Below, one piece after another: positions 53,098 through 62,049 of a DNA stretch of 64,000 nucleotides. The notes under the pieces were generated by a model. That model worked only from the letters and a program-made list of their open reading frames with translations, searched no databases and was not told the DNA's origin. Origin of the DNA: Mumia flava (GTDB taxonomy: Bacteria > Actinomycetota > Actinomycetes > Propionibacteriales > Nocardioidaceae); NCBI RefSeq assembly GCF_002797495.1, contig NZ_PGEZ01000002.1, forward strand, positions 682,001-746,000, written 5' to 3'. A program made the translations under genes and the position numbers. Position 1 is the stretch's first letter. The number at the start of each line of letters is the position of its first letter.

Positions 53098-54897
53098 CTA
53101 AGCCGCACACGTGTCCGATTCGTAGAGGTGACTCCGGTTGGAGGCCCGATCTTCAATCTGGTAGTGGCTCGGATCGTTAAAGTAGTTGTTCAGCTCCTGC
53201 TGGGTCCATCCCAGGGAGAGCGCTTTCATCTTGGTGCATCGCCACTCGTAGCCTGGTTTGTGGCCATAGTCGAACTTTCCGTAGCTGGGGATCACCTTTC
53301 CCGTGTTCGGGTCGATGAAGTCGCCCTCGGCAGTCTTCTTGGCCTCGGCGCGAACCTGGCTCTTCGTCGTTGCCCAGACGTTGGGGCGGACACGCAGACT
53401 GTCGGCGGTGACTACTTTCGCCATCGTGTTCTCGGGCCCGACAGCCGCCCGAATCGTGGTCGCAACCTCCGCAATATCGTCGGCCTCTGCAGCCGCCTTC
53501 TCCGCGGTTACGCCCGCCTTCACGCCCGTGGCGATCTTCGTAAAGGCGAGGCCCGGCACCGCTGCGGCGAGTGAGAGACCGGCCGCCACGTAGTCGCCGT
53601 CGATCGCATACCAGGTCGCGTTCGTCACCGCGGCGGCAACACCGACGGCTGTGAAAGGCGGCGGGGCGAACGTGGCACCCGCAAGGATGTCCAGGGTGAG
53701 GTGGCCCCAATCCTGGATCCATCGCCACACGGACTCCGCTACGGCTACAGCACAGTGCCAGTAGTCGAGCGGATTCCATGAGCAGCCGTTCTCCTCGCTC
53801 AGATCCTTCGCCAGGTTCTGCAGGACGAGGACGTCGTGCACGGGGCCGGCGCTGGCCCGCGACGCCGAAGTGGACGTGTCGTCAGCATCCGCGGCCCCGT
53901 CCGTAGCCTCGATCGCTGAGGACAACGCCGTAAGGGTCGCGGTCCTACCCGCGCCCTCGCCGTCGGACGACCCGGGGAAACGATGCTCGAACATCAGGTA
54001 GTGGGTGAACCTGCCAATGGCATAGTTCGAGCCGTCGATCTCCTCGGTGCCCGGCTGAAAGTCTGTGAACGCCCAAGCGCTGGCTTCGGCGTTCGCGGTC
54101 AAAGCTGCGGTGAGGGCGAGAATCCCGTCGGTGAGGTACTGACCGGACGGCGCCGGCGCGTACTTCGCATCCTCGAGCGACGTCCCGGACCACGCGTCGT
54201 CGCCCTGGTCGAGGTCGTACAGCCAGTAGGCGTCGGTCACTGCCTGAAGGAACTCTGTTGACCAGTAGCCGCGCGACAGCAGCAGCAGGAGGTTCTGCTT
54301 GTTCGCGACATCCTGATTGGAACGGACCTGCTCCGAGACGTCGGCACCGTCGCTCTCGTCGCCGTACAACTCCTCCGGAGTCGTCGTCGCGGTGATGAAG
54401 TCATCCGTCCAAGCGGCGGCCAAGGCACGGTCGCCTGTACCGAACGTCGCCAGGCCGAGGGTGCCCGCCAGATCAGCCAGGGTGAGGGCGTAGGCGTGGG
54501 CGTCGACGTCCTCCCGCAACGGAGTGTCGTCGCTCTCGCCGGCGGCGGTGGAGAGCGCGTCGCCGAGAGCGCGCGGTGTGGTCTCCGATGTGAAGTAGTA
54601 GGCGAAATCGGCCTGACCGCGGTTGGCCGCCAACTGCGCCTCGAGCGCGACAAGATCGCCAGCGTCGAGAGCTTTGATCGCTGCCTGAGCGTCGGCGCGA
54701 ACCTCGTCAAGCGGATCCTTGATGAACGGCAACTGCGTCGATGCCCCGACGAGTCCAGCCACGACGCACAGGGCGAGTCCTGTGCGTACGATCAGGAGTC
54801 GCCAGCGCCGGTCGGTCCCCGTTCGTACGGAGGTGCGCCCGGGTCGCAGCTCGTCGGTTGTCGCACGCTGCCGGCGGCGGGAGTACGTACGTCCCAA
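53098..54897 (-). CDS. Membrane-anchored protein with C-terminal GH-E type nuclease domain (predicted toxin)
   Basis: This 599-aa protein has a basic N-terminus, one membrane span at about 33-52 (LLIVRTGLALCVVAGLVG), and a large helical domain (NLLLLLSRGYWSTEFLQAVT; AYWLYDLDQGDDAWSGTSLE). A glycine/alanine-rich stretch precedes the C-terminal 60 residues, which read KFDYGHKPGYEWRCTKMKAL, then YFNDPSHYQIEDRASNRSHL. That arrangement (GHKPG, then YQIED and NRSH) fits the GH-E branch of the HNH/Endo VII nucleases seen in polymorphic toxins. The terminal DNA is poorer in GC than the rest. The TTG at 54895-54897 has a GAGGAG site six bases upstream. No obvious immunity gene follows. Family assignment is by eye. 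Confidence 0.82.
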   Translation of the reverse strand: MGRTYSRRRQRATTDELRPGRTSVRTGTDRRWRLLIVRTGLALCVVAGLVGASTQLPFIKDPLDEVRADAQAAIKALDAGDLVALEAQLAANRGQADFAYYFTSETTPRALGDALSTAAGESDDTPLREDVDAHAYALTLADLAGTLGLATFGTGDRALAAAWTDDFITATTTPEELYGDESDGADVSEQVRSNQDVANKQNLLLLLSRGYWSTEFLQAVTDAYWLYDLDQGDDAWSGTSLEDAKYAPAPSGQYLTDGILALTAALTANAEASAWAFTDFQPGTEEIDGSNYAIGRFTHYLMFEHRFPGSSDGEGAGRTATLTALSSAIEATDGAADADDTSTSASRASAGPVHDVLVLQNLAKDLSEENGCSWNPLDYWHCAVAVAESVWRWIQDWGHLTLDILAGATFAPPPFTAVGVAAAVTNATWYAIDGDYVAAGLSLAAAVPGLAFTKIATGVKAGVTAEKAAAEADDIAEVATTIRAAVGPENTMAKVVTADSLRVRPNVWATTKSQVRAEAKKTAEGDFIDPNTGKVIPSYGKFDYGHKPGYEWRCTKMKALSLGWTQQELNNYFNDPSHYQIEDRASNRSHLYESDTCAA

Positions 54898-55126
54898 GTC
54901 TGGCTCCTCGTACCGCTCGCCGCCGCAGTCCGGCGCTTCCGGGCCAGCCCTCCCCGTGTGGGACGCCGCAAGCTCGCGCTCACGCTACCGAGTCCCTCGA
55001 ACGCGATGGGCTGAAACTGCTAAACCTGGCAGCGGCGATTCCGCATCACGTACCGACGGGAGCCTTGATGACGCGCGGCGAGGCCGGGCGCCCGCTCGGA
55101 CACCGGCCTCGCCGCGTACGTCAGGG

Positions 55127-55579
55127 TCAGGCGGTCGTACCGCCCTCCGACGGCGGCGGTCCGGCGTGCGCGGGCGCCGCCGTACGGGCGCCGACGTCAC
55201 GCATCCCGAGTCCGATCAGGACGAACAGCAGGCCCATCGCCGCCGCCATCGCGGCGACACCGAACGCGACGACGGAAGTGAACAGCGAGGCCTGGAGGAA
55301 CGCCGAGTCCATGGCCGTCTCACGGACCGGGTCGTCCTGCTCCAGCTCGGCGTACGTCTTGCCGCCGGTGGCCTCCATGGTGTGCTTGTCGATCACGTCG
55401 GCCTGGCAGTAGGCGCTGATCGGCCCGTTGACGGTGTCACCGGCCGCGCAGTCGGCGTCGTCGGAGACGGTGATCTTCTGGTCGGCGAGCGTCGTGGACA
55501 CGACGATCCAGGTGATGATCGCGGCGACGATCATGATCACGCCGAGCACGATCGAGGCGATGGAAGCGGTCTTACGCAT
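55127..55579 (-). CDS. Small two-span membrane protein, conserved actinobacterial type
   Basis: This 150-aa protein starts with a membrane span (IASIVLGVIMIVAAIITWIV), has an extracytoplasmic stretch (DDADCAAGDTVNGPISAYCQ; HTMEATGGKTYAELEQDDPV) with two cysteines, and a second span (VAFGVAAMAAAMGLLFVLIG) before a Pro/Ala tail. Similar proteins in Nocardioides relatives are, as I recall, sometimes labelled aromatic ring-opening dioxygenase LigA, but nothing here resembles an enzyme. I chose the ATG at 55577-55579. The 229 bases between it and the toxin gene hold no gene that I can see. Confidence 0.85.
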   Translation of the reverse strand: MRKTASIASIVLGVIMIVAAIITWIVVSTTLADQKITVSDDADCAAGDTVNGPISAYCQADVIDKHTMEATGGKTYAELEQDDPVRETAMDSAFLQASLFTSVVAFGVAAMAAAMGLLFVLIGLGMRDVGARTAAPAHAGPPPSEGGTTA

Positions 55580-55707
55580 GGGACGTCCCTCTCGGAGAGC
55601 ATCGATCCGGAAACAGAGTGCTACGTCGGGGATACCGAACTTGGCGAACACTCTGCACCCGACACGCCGGGGTTGCACTCCGAGTTCACTGCGCGGGGAG
55701 CCGCCGT

Positions 55708-56136
55708 TCAGCGCAGCAACGGGGCGACGGCGTCCCGGATCGCCTCGGGGATCGGTGTCACGGTCCGACCCTCGCGGGTCACGTACACGTGCACGAACCG
55801 CCCGACCGCCGCCGGCTCCCGCGCATCGCCCTGGAACAGCCCGATCTCGTACACGATCGACGACCGCCCGAGCCGCTCGACCGCCAGCCCCACCTCGACG
55901 TCCGTCGGGAAGTCGAGCTCGCGCAGGAAGCGGCACCCGGTCTCGGCCACGAGCCCGACCGCGTCCAGCGCACGGATGTCGGTGCCGGTGGCATCGACGA
56001 GGTAGCCGTTCACGGCGGTGTCGAAGTACGAGTAGTACGTGACGTTGTTGACGTGCCCGTAGATGTCGACGTCGGCCCAGCGGGTCGTGATCGTACGCAG
56101 GACGTTGAAGTCGTCACGGGTGGGGTTCTCGCTCAC
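55708..56136 (-). CDS. Acyl-CoA thioesterase, hotdog fold (4HBT)
   Basis: This 142-aa protein matches the 4-hydroxybenzoyl-CoA thioesterase type of hotdog enzyme, which cleaves acyl-CoA. The active-site loop reads TRWADVDIYGHVNNVTYYSY, with Asp and His in the usual positions; RSSIVYEIGLFQGDAREPAA is part of the central sheet. Length is typical. The GTG at 56134-56136 is the start. It lies downstream of smc on the same strand, beyond a tandem repeat, and is probably a separate unit. Confidence 0.93.
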   Translation of the reverse strand: MSENPTRDDFNVLRTITTRWADVDIYGHVNNVTYYSYFDTAVNGYLVDATGTDIRALDAVGLVAETGCRFLRELDFPTDVEVGLAVERLGRSSIVYEIGLFQGDAREPAAVGRFVHVYVTREGRTVTPIPEAIRDAVAPLLR

Positions 56137-56194
56137 CCGGGCGACGATAGCGGGGTCGGGGGTGGGACCGGGTCTCGATCCTCGCTTCCCTCAG

Positions 56195-56303
56195 CCGGTT
56201 CTCGAGGCGTGAGCGCAGCGAACGATCGAGAGGCGACCAGCCGGGGGATCCCTCGGCCGGTTCTCGAGGCGTGAGCGCAGCGAACGATCGAGAGGCGACC
56301 AGC
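56195..56303. repeat. Tandem REP-like repeat between smc and the thioesterase gene
   Basis: Two identical 47-bp copies (56195-56241 and 56257-56303) are separated by 15 bases. They begin CCGGTTCTCGAGGCGTGAGC and contain ACGATCGAGAGG. A GGTCTCGATC fragment lies just before them (56171-56180). The word TCGAGGCG(C/T)GAGCG is shared with the repeat inside hsdR, so this is a dispersed family. Confidence 0.9.
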
Positions 56304-56311
56304 GGCGTCGA

Positions 56312-59300
56312 CTACGCCGGCTCCGCCTCGCGCATCCGCTGGCTGATCACCGCGGACACACCGTCACCGCGCATCGACACGCCGTACAGCGCGTCCGCGA
56401 CCTCCATCGTGCGCTTCTGGTGGGTGATCACGATCAGCTGCGAGTTCTCGCGCAGCTCCTCGTAGATCTCGAGCAGGCGACCGAGGTTCGTGTCGTCGAG
56501 CGCCGCTTCGACCTCGTCGAGGATGTAGAACGGGCTGGGCCGCGCCTTGAACAGCGCCACCAGGAACGCGACCGCGACGAGAGACCGCTCGCCGCCGGAC
56601 AGCAGGGACAGCCGCTTGACCTTCTTGCCCGGCGGCCGCGCCTCCACCTCGATCCCCGTCGTGAGCATCGAGGAGGGGTCGGTCAGGACCAGCCGTCCCT
56701 CGCCGCCGGGGAACAGCCGCGAGAACACGCCCTCGAACTCGCGCGCCACGTCGGCGTAGGCGTCGGTGAAGACCTGCTCGACCCGCTGATCGACCTCGTC
56801 GACGATCCCGAGGAGGTCGCGGCGCGTCTTGCGCAGGTCGTCGAGCTGCTCGGAGAGGAACTGGTGCCGCTCCTCCAGCGCCGCGAACTCCTCGAGCGCG
56901 AGCGGGTTGACCTTGCCGAGCAGCGCGAGCTGCTTCTCCGCGGCCCGCAGCCGCTTGGTCTGCTGAGCGCGGTCGTACGGGACGGGGTCGGGGTCCGGTG
57001 CTTCCTCGTCCGCGTCGGCGGGACGTGGCACCGGTACGAGCTGCTCGGGGCCGTACTCGGCGACGAGCGCATCGACCTCGATCCCGAGCTCCTCGAGGCT
57101 GCGCTGCTCCAGCGCCTCGATCCGCAGCCGCTGCTCGGCCCGGGCGACCTCGTCGCGGTGCACGGTGTCGGTGAGCCGGGTGAGCTCGACCGACGTCTCG
57201 CGGACCCGACGCCGCAGGTCGGCCAGAGCACGCTCCCGGTCGGCGCGGGACGCGGCCACCGCATCGCGGGCCTGCTTCGCCGCGGCGAGCGAGCCGTCGA
57301 TCCGACGCAGCACGACTCCGGACGCCTCCCCCACGGCCGTCGCTGCCTCGGCCTCCCGGCGCAGCCGCTCGATCCGCTGCCGGTCGCGCTCCCGCGCCGC
57401 GCGCTCGTCGGCAGCGCGGCGTCGCAGGCCGGTCGCCCGGCCGTGGATCGCGCGGCCGCGCTCCTCGGCCGTACGCAGCGAGAGTCGGGCCTCGGTCTCC
57501 GCGGCGCGGCGCTGCTTCGCCTCCTCCGCCAGGCGCTCCATCGCCGAGGTGTCGGGGTCCTCCTCCGGCGCCTGCTCGGCGTCGGCGAGCCTCCGCTCGA
57601 GGTCGGCGAGGTCGTTCGTCGCGGCCTCCCGGCGCTGCTGGGCCGCGTCGATCTGCGTGGTGAGGCGTTCGGCCTCGCCCTTGCTCGCCCGCACCGTCGA
57701 CCCGAGCTGGGCGAGCTCCTCGGTCAGGGCGGAGACCTTCGCGTCGGACTCGCGCTGCTTCGCGGTCGCCACGTCGAGGCGCTGCTGCGCGGCGTCCCGG
57801 TCGGTCCGCAGCCTCGCCACGTCGGCCTCCAGGGCCTCGTGGCGCTCGCGGACCTCGTCGAGGTCGGCCGCCGCCTGGTCGACGGCGGCCTGGGTCTCGA
57901 TCAGGCTCGGCGCGTCGTGCGAACCGCCGGAGACGAGGTGCGCCCCGACCAGGTCGCCGTCGCGCGTCACGGCGACGACGTCCGGGACGGCCTCGACCAG
58001 CCCCCGCGCGTCGTCCAGGTCCTCCACGACCGCGATCCGCGTGAGCAGGCGACGCAGCGACGCCCGTACGCCGTCGGGTGCGTCGACGACGTCCACGGCG
58101 TACGTCGCGCCGGCCGGCAGGTCGGGCCACGCAGCGGCGGGGTCACCGTCGGGACCGGCCCCGAGCACGAGGGCCGCACGCCCCTGCGCGTCCTGCTTGA
58201 GCACCGAGACCGCATCGAGGGCGGTGCCGAGCCCGTCGACCGCGACCGCGTCGGCTGCGGGGCCCAGCGCGGCGGCGAGCGCCGTCTCGTACCCCGGCCG
58301 TACGGTGGCGACCGCCGCGAGCGACCCGAGAACGCCGGGGAGCCGGTCACCGGCCGCCAGCACGGCACCGGTGCCGTCCTTGCGCGCGAGACCCAGCTCG
58401 AGGGCCTCGCGTCGGGCCTGCAGCGCCGCTGCCTCGCGGTCGGCGACGTTGCGCGCCTCGATCGCCTTGCCGAGCTGGTCGGCCAGGTCCTCGACCTCGG
58501 CCCGGGCTCCGTCGATCTCGGCAGCCAGCCCGGTCTCGCCGGAGTCGAGTCCGGCGACCTGCGTCTCGAGGGCGGTGTGCTCGTGCTGGGCGCGGGCTGC
58601 CCGCTGCTCGGCGGCGGTGCGGTGCTCGGTGAGCCGGCCGATCTCCTCCTCGGCCGCGCCGACGCGGGTGCGGAAGGTCTCGACCTGGCCGGCGAGGCGC
58701 GCGAGCCCCTCTCGGCGGTCGGCGGCGGCGCGCACGAGGTCGGCCATGCGGCGCTCCTCGGACTGGTACGCCTCCTCGGCCCGCGAGCGGTCCGCCACCG
58801 CCTCGTCGAGTGCGGTCTGGGCGGTCGCGACCTCGGCGGCCGTCGCCCGCTCCTGCTCCTCGAACTGCGCGGCCTCGGCCTCGAGCTCCTCGGGGTCGCG
58901 GCCGCGACGCTGCTCGGCGGGCTGGTCCTCGGCGTTGCGGATCCGCTCGGCGGCGAGCGCGGCGACCGACTGGATCCGGTCGCGCACGCTCCCCAGCGCG
59001 TACCACGTGTCCTGGGCGGCCTGCAGCCGCGGCGCGTCCTCGCGCAGCGCCTCCTCGAGCCCGGCCTCGGACTCGCGCAGCTCGGCCAGCGTCGCCTCGA
59101 CGGCGGTGCGCTTCGCCTTCAGAGCCTCCTCGTCGGCCAGCTCGGTCGCGAGCTGCGTCCGCGCGACGACGACGTCCTCGGCGAGCAGCCGGGCGCGCGC
59201 GTCCCGCACGTCGGCCTGGACCACCGCGGCCTTGCGAGCAACCTCGGCCTGGCGGCCGAGCGGCTTGAGCTGCCGCCGGATCTCGGCCAGCAGATCCTGG

Positions 59301-59872
59301 AGACGGGTGAGGTTGCCCTCCGTGGCGTTGAGCTTCCGCAGCGCCTTCTCCTTGCGCTTGCGGTGCTTGAGGACGCCGGCCGCCTCCTCGACGAACCCGC
59401 GTCGGTCCTCGGGCGTGGCGTGCAGGACCCCGTCCAGCTGGCCCTGGCCGACGACGACGTGCATCTCGCGGCCGATCCCGGAGTCGCTCAACAGCTCCTG
59501 GACGTCGAGCAGGCGGCACGGGTTGCCGTTGATGGCGTACTCGGAGCCGCCGTTGCGGAACATCGTCCTCGAGATCGTGACCTCGGAGTAGTCGATCGGG
59601 AGAGCACCGTCGGTGTTGTCGATCGTCAGCACGACCTCGGCGCGCCCGAGCGGCGGACGCCCGGACGTACCGGCGAAGATGACGTCCTCCATCTTGCCGC
59701 CGCGCAGCGACTTCGCGCCCTGCTCCCCCATCACCCACGACAGCGCGTCCACGACGTTGGACTTGCCGGAGCCGTTGGGACCGACCACGCAGGTGATCCC
59801 GGGCTCGAGCTGGAGGTGCGTCGCGGACGCGAACGACTTGAATCCTCTGAGGGTCAGGCTCTTGAGGTGCAA
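56312..59872 (-). CDS. smc: Chromosome segregation protein SMC
   Basis: This 1186-aa protein is the condensin ATPase that organises the chromosome with ScpA and ScpB. The Walker A motif is at 31-38 in CVVGPNGSGKSNVVDAL. Long coiled coils surround a hinge near the centre (LPGVLGSLAAVATVRPGYET; VVAVTRDGDLVGAHLVSGGS). The C-terminal head carries the signature LSLLSGGERSLVAVAFLVAL and Walker B FYILDEVEAALDDTNLGRLL. The start is TTG at 59870-59872, with an AAGGAG site seven bases upstream. Length is standard. Confidence 0.97.
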   Translation of the reverse strand: MHLKSLTLRGFKSFASATHLQLEPGITCVVGPNGSGKSNVVDALSWVMGEQGAKSLRGGKMEDVIFAGTSGRPPLGRAEVVLTIDNTDGALPIDYSEVTISRTMFRNGGSEYAINGNPCRLLDVQELLSDSGIGREMHVVVGQGQLDGVLHATPEDRRGFVEEAAGVLKHRKRKEKALRKLNATEGNLTRLQDLLAEIRRQLKPLGRQAEVARKAAVVQADVRDARARLLAEDVVVARTQLATELADEEALKAKRTAVEATLAELRESEAGLEEALREDAPRLQAAQDTWYALGSVRDRIQSVAALAAERIRNAEDQPAEQRRGRDPEELEAEAAQFEEQERATAAEVATAQTALDEAVADRSRAEEAYQSEERRMADLVRAAADRREGLARLAGQVETFRTRVGAAEEEIGRLTEHRTAAEQRAARAQHEHTALETQVAGLDSGETGLAAEIDGARAEVEDLADQLGKAIEARNVADREAAALQARREALELGLARKDGTGAVLAAGDRLPGVLGSLAAVATVRPGYETALAAALGPAADAVAVDGLGTALDAVSVLKQDAQGRAALVLGAGPDGDPAAAWPDLPAGATYAVDVVDAPDGVRASLRRLLTRIAVVEDLDDARGLVEAVPDVVAVTRDGDLVGAHLVSGGSHDAPSLIETQAAVDQAAADLDEVRERHEALEADVARLRTDRDAAQQRLDVATAKQRESDAKVSALTEELAQLGSTVRASKGEAERLTTQIDAAQQRREAATNDLADLERRLADAEQAPEEDPDTSAMERLAEEAKQRRAAETEARLSLRTAEERGRAIHGRATGLRRRAADERAARERDRQRIERLRREAEAATAVGEASGVVLRRIDGSLAAAKQARDAVAASRADRERALADLRRRVRETSVELTRLTDTVHRDEVARAEQRLRIEALEQRSLEELGIEVDALVAEYGPEQLVPVPRPADADEEAPDPDPVPYDRAQQTKRLRAAEKQLALLGKVNPLALEEFAALEERHQFLSEQLDDLRKTRRDLLGIVDEVDQRVEQVFTDAYADVAREFEGVFSRLFPGGEGRLVLTDPSSMLTTGIEVEARPPGKKVKRLSLLSGGERSLVAVAFLVALFKARPSPFYILDEVEAALDDTNLGRLLEIYEELRENSQLIVITHQKRTMEVADALYGVSMRGDGVSAVISQRMREAEPA

Positions 59873-60049
59873 GCCGGGGCTCCTTCACGCGACGGTGGTA
59901 CGGGCTCTGTCGACAGCGGACGGACTGCCGACAGCGGGGAAGGTGCCGCTCTCAGGGTAGGCGACCCCGTCGACGCCGGAGTCGATCTCGGTCCCGGCGC
60001 GTCGGAAGGCGCGGGACCGGCGGGTGGCCCGGAGGCCACCGGCCTCGGG

Positions 60050-60250
60050 TCAGGAGCCCGCGGGCTCGAGCAGGTCGGCGGTGCTGAACTCGGCGTCCGA
60101 GAGGGAGTCCGCCGCTGCCAACAGCTGGTCGTTCTCGCTCTTGAGCCGGAGGATCTCCGCCTCGAGGTCGGCGATGCGACGGCGGAGGTGGGCCTCTCGC
60201 GCCAGGTTCGGGTTCGGCGCCACCACGGAGCCGAGGAGAGCCTTGGCCAT
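60050..60250 (-). CDS. Small coiled-coil protein, 66 aa
   Basis: This 66-aa protein has a leucine-zipper-like helix in its centre (LRRRIADLEAEILRLKSEND) and an acidic end (SLSDAEFSTADLLEPAGS). The ATG at 60248-60250 follows an AAGGATTT-type site. The heptad pattern and codon use support a real gene. I do not recognise a family. It is encoded on the same strand, about 180 bases upstream of smc, but nothing proves a link. Confidence 0.68.
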   Translation of the reverse strand: MAKALLGSVVAPNPNLAREAHLRRRIADLEAEILRLKSENDQLLAAADSLSDAEFSTADLLEPAGS

Positions 60251-60757
60251 GGAAATCCTTCTGATCTCGATGATCTGAACTCAGGGTCTGGGCGGTCCGC
60301 GTCGCGCTCTCAGTCGCCCTCGGACCACGACGAGGCCGTGAACCCGACGCGCGGACTGCGCCGTCTTCCAATATCCCACCCGGGGTAGGTCCCGGTCAAT
60401 CCGGGCCGGTGTGACGTCTGCGGCACGCCGTACGGCGGGCGGGGCCGGGTCGCACGCCGTCCGGCGCCCTTCCTCCCGCTGCCGTTGATGGCCGAGCACA
60501 GGCCCTCGAACGGCACCGAGCGCGCCCTTCCGACTCCGAGCGCGCCGCGCAAGGCGCGCCCGGAATCGGCAAGGTGCGCTCGGACCTCGGTGGCCAGTCG
60601 AGAGCGCAGAGTCGGTCCGACCGCCCGTACGGCGGGCGGTGGACGACCAGGGGCCGCGGCCGGCCCCATCCGCACGCGAGCGCCTCCGCATGAATCCGAA
60701 GATAACGAAACGGGAACGGACCTTGACCGAGGTTTGTAAGTAGGCTGAACTAACAAC
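60251..60757. other. Noncoding stretch between the coiled-coil gene and the ROK gene
   Basis: These 507 bases hold divergent promoters for the two flanking genes. I see no convincing gene in any frame: the open frames have strongly Arg/Pro-rich products. The right end (from about 60700) is locally AT-richer and holds the ROK promoter and operator. I see no RNA gene or strong hairpin. Confidence 0.6.
60732..60754. promoter_or_regulatory. Candidate ROK operator and promoter
   Basis: GTTTGT (60732-60737) and ACTAAC (60749-60754) form imperfect inverted arms directly before the ROK start. TTGACC (60723-60728) could be the -35 box with TGAACT (60746-60751) 17 bases on as -10, which would give a leaderless message starting at the ATG (60758). 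The operator would then cover the promoter, fitting autorepression. Confidence 0.4.
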
Positions 60758-61930
60758 ATGCTCGAGCGGACGACTCCCCCCAGCGGCGAACGCACGATGC
60801 CGCCGTTGCGGCCTCGTTCGACCCGCCGTTCCTCCGACAAGGTGCTGCCGGCCGACACCCGCCGCCACCACCTGTCGCTCGTGCTCCAGTGCCTCGTCGA
60901 CGACGGGCCGCTGAGCCGTGCGGACCTGGCCCGCGCCACCTCGCTGACGCGGGTGACGGTCTCCGACCTGGTCTCCGAGCTCCTCGCCGACGGTCTCGTC
61001 GCCGAGCTCGGCACGAAGCCCGGCGTCCGCGCCGGCAAGCCCGCGACGCTGATCGGCCTCGTGGACGACGCCGCTCTGATCGTCGCCCTCGACCTCTCCG
61101 ACGACGCCACCCTCCACGGCGCTCTGCTCGACCTGCGCGGCGCGGTGCTGACCCGTGAGGCGGTCGCGCTGGACGGCGCCCGCGGTGACGACGCGGTCGA
61201 CCTCGTCGTCGCGCTGGCGCAGCGGCTGGTCGCCGACGCCGAGCACCAGGTGATCGGGGTCGGCATCGGCACACCCGGTGTGGTCGACGACAAGGGCGTG
61301 GTGCGCCAGGCCCCGAACCTCGGGTGGTACGAGCTGCCGCTCGCGCAGCTCGTGACGGACCGGCTCGGCCTGCCGGTCTCCATCGCCAACGACGCGAACA
61401 TCGCCGCGCTCGCCGAGTGCACCTTCGGCAGCGGGAACGCCCACGGCCTCCTCCTGGTCGCGGTCGGGCACGGTGTCGGTGGCGGCATCCTGATGGACGG
61501 CGCCGTGCTCGGCGGCCCTCTGATGTCCGCGGGCGAGATCGGCCACGTCGTCGTGGAGCCCGGCGGACTCCCGTGCGCCTGCGGCAACCGCGGGTGCCTG
61601 GAGACGCTCCTGGCGGTCCCCCGGCTCCGTGCCCGTCTCGCCGGGTGCGACGCCGACGAGCGAGCAGCGGAGCTCGCAGCGGTCGGCTCGACGCTGGGAG
61701 CGGCGCTCGCCCCGATCGTCACCACGCTCGGGATCGCCGACGTCGTGCTCTACGGCCCGACCGAGCTGCTCGACGGGCCTCTCCTGGAGGCGGTCCGCGA
61801 CGAGGTCGCCGGCCGCAGCATGCCGGTAGTGACCGAGAGCCTGGACGTGCGGATGGCGTCGCTCGCGCGCGACGTCGTCCTCACCGGCGCGGCGGCCCAG
61901 GTCCGCTTCGCCCAGCTAGGGGTGGTCTGA
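60758..61930 (+). CDS. ROK family transcriptional regulator
   Basis: This 390-aa regulator has an N-terminal winged helix (HLSLVLQCLVDDGPLSRADL; ARATSLTRVTVSDLVSELLA) and a ROK sugar-kinase-like domain (VIGVGIGTPGVVDDKGVVRQ; SIANDANIAALAECTFGSGN). The zinc motif CACGNRGCLE is complete. GHGVGGGILMDGAVLGGPLM is the sugar-site region. Such proteins repress sugar genes until a sugar binds, and the binding-protein gene lies 119 bases downstream in the same direction. The ATG at 60758 lacks a ribosome-binding site, consistent with leaderless initiation. Confidence 0.94.
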   Translation: MLERTTPPSGERTMPPLRPRSTRRSSDKVLPADTRRHHLSLVLQCLVDDGPLSRADLARATSLTRVTVSDLVSELLADGLVAELGTKPGVRAGKPATLIGLVDDAALIVALDLSDDATLHGALLDLRGAVLTREAVALDGARGDDAVDLVVALAQRLVADAEHQVIGVGIGTPGVVDDKGVVRQAPNLGWYELPLAQLVTDRLGLPVSIANDANIAALAECTFGSGNAHGLLLVAVGHGVGGGILMDGAVLGGPLMSAGEIGHVVVEPGGLPCACGNRGCLETLLAVPRLRARLAGCDADERAAELAAVGSTLGAALAPIVTTLGIADVVLYGPTELLDGPLLEAVRDEVAGRSMPVVTESLDVRMASLARDVVLTGAAAQVRFAQLGVV

Positions 61931-62049
61931 CGTCGGACACCCCAGCCGCTGACCCCGGACCCAACGAACGACCAGCACCGATCAACACCAGCACGAATCA
62001 ACCCCAGCAACCCCACAACCCCCCACAGGATCGAGAGGGAACACTCACC

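Noticed and set aside
55127-55579. Possible label as aromatic ring-opening dioxygenase LigA
   Set aside because: The protein is a small membrane protein with two spans; no dioxygenase motif is visible, so I consider such a label an annotation artefact.
56420-60388. Long plus-strand open frame opposite smc
   Set aside because: The minus strand encodes an intact SMC with all motifs; the antisense product has shadow composition and no recognisable domain.
60281-61546. Minus-strand open frames opposite the ROK gene
   Set aside because: They overlap a complete ROK regulator and the intergenic region and show no protein-like pattern.
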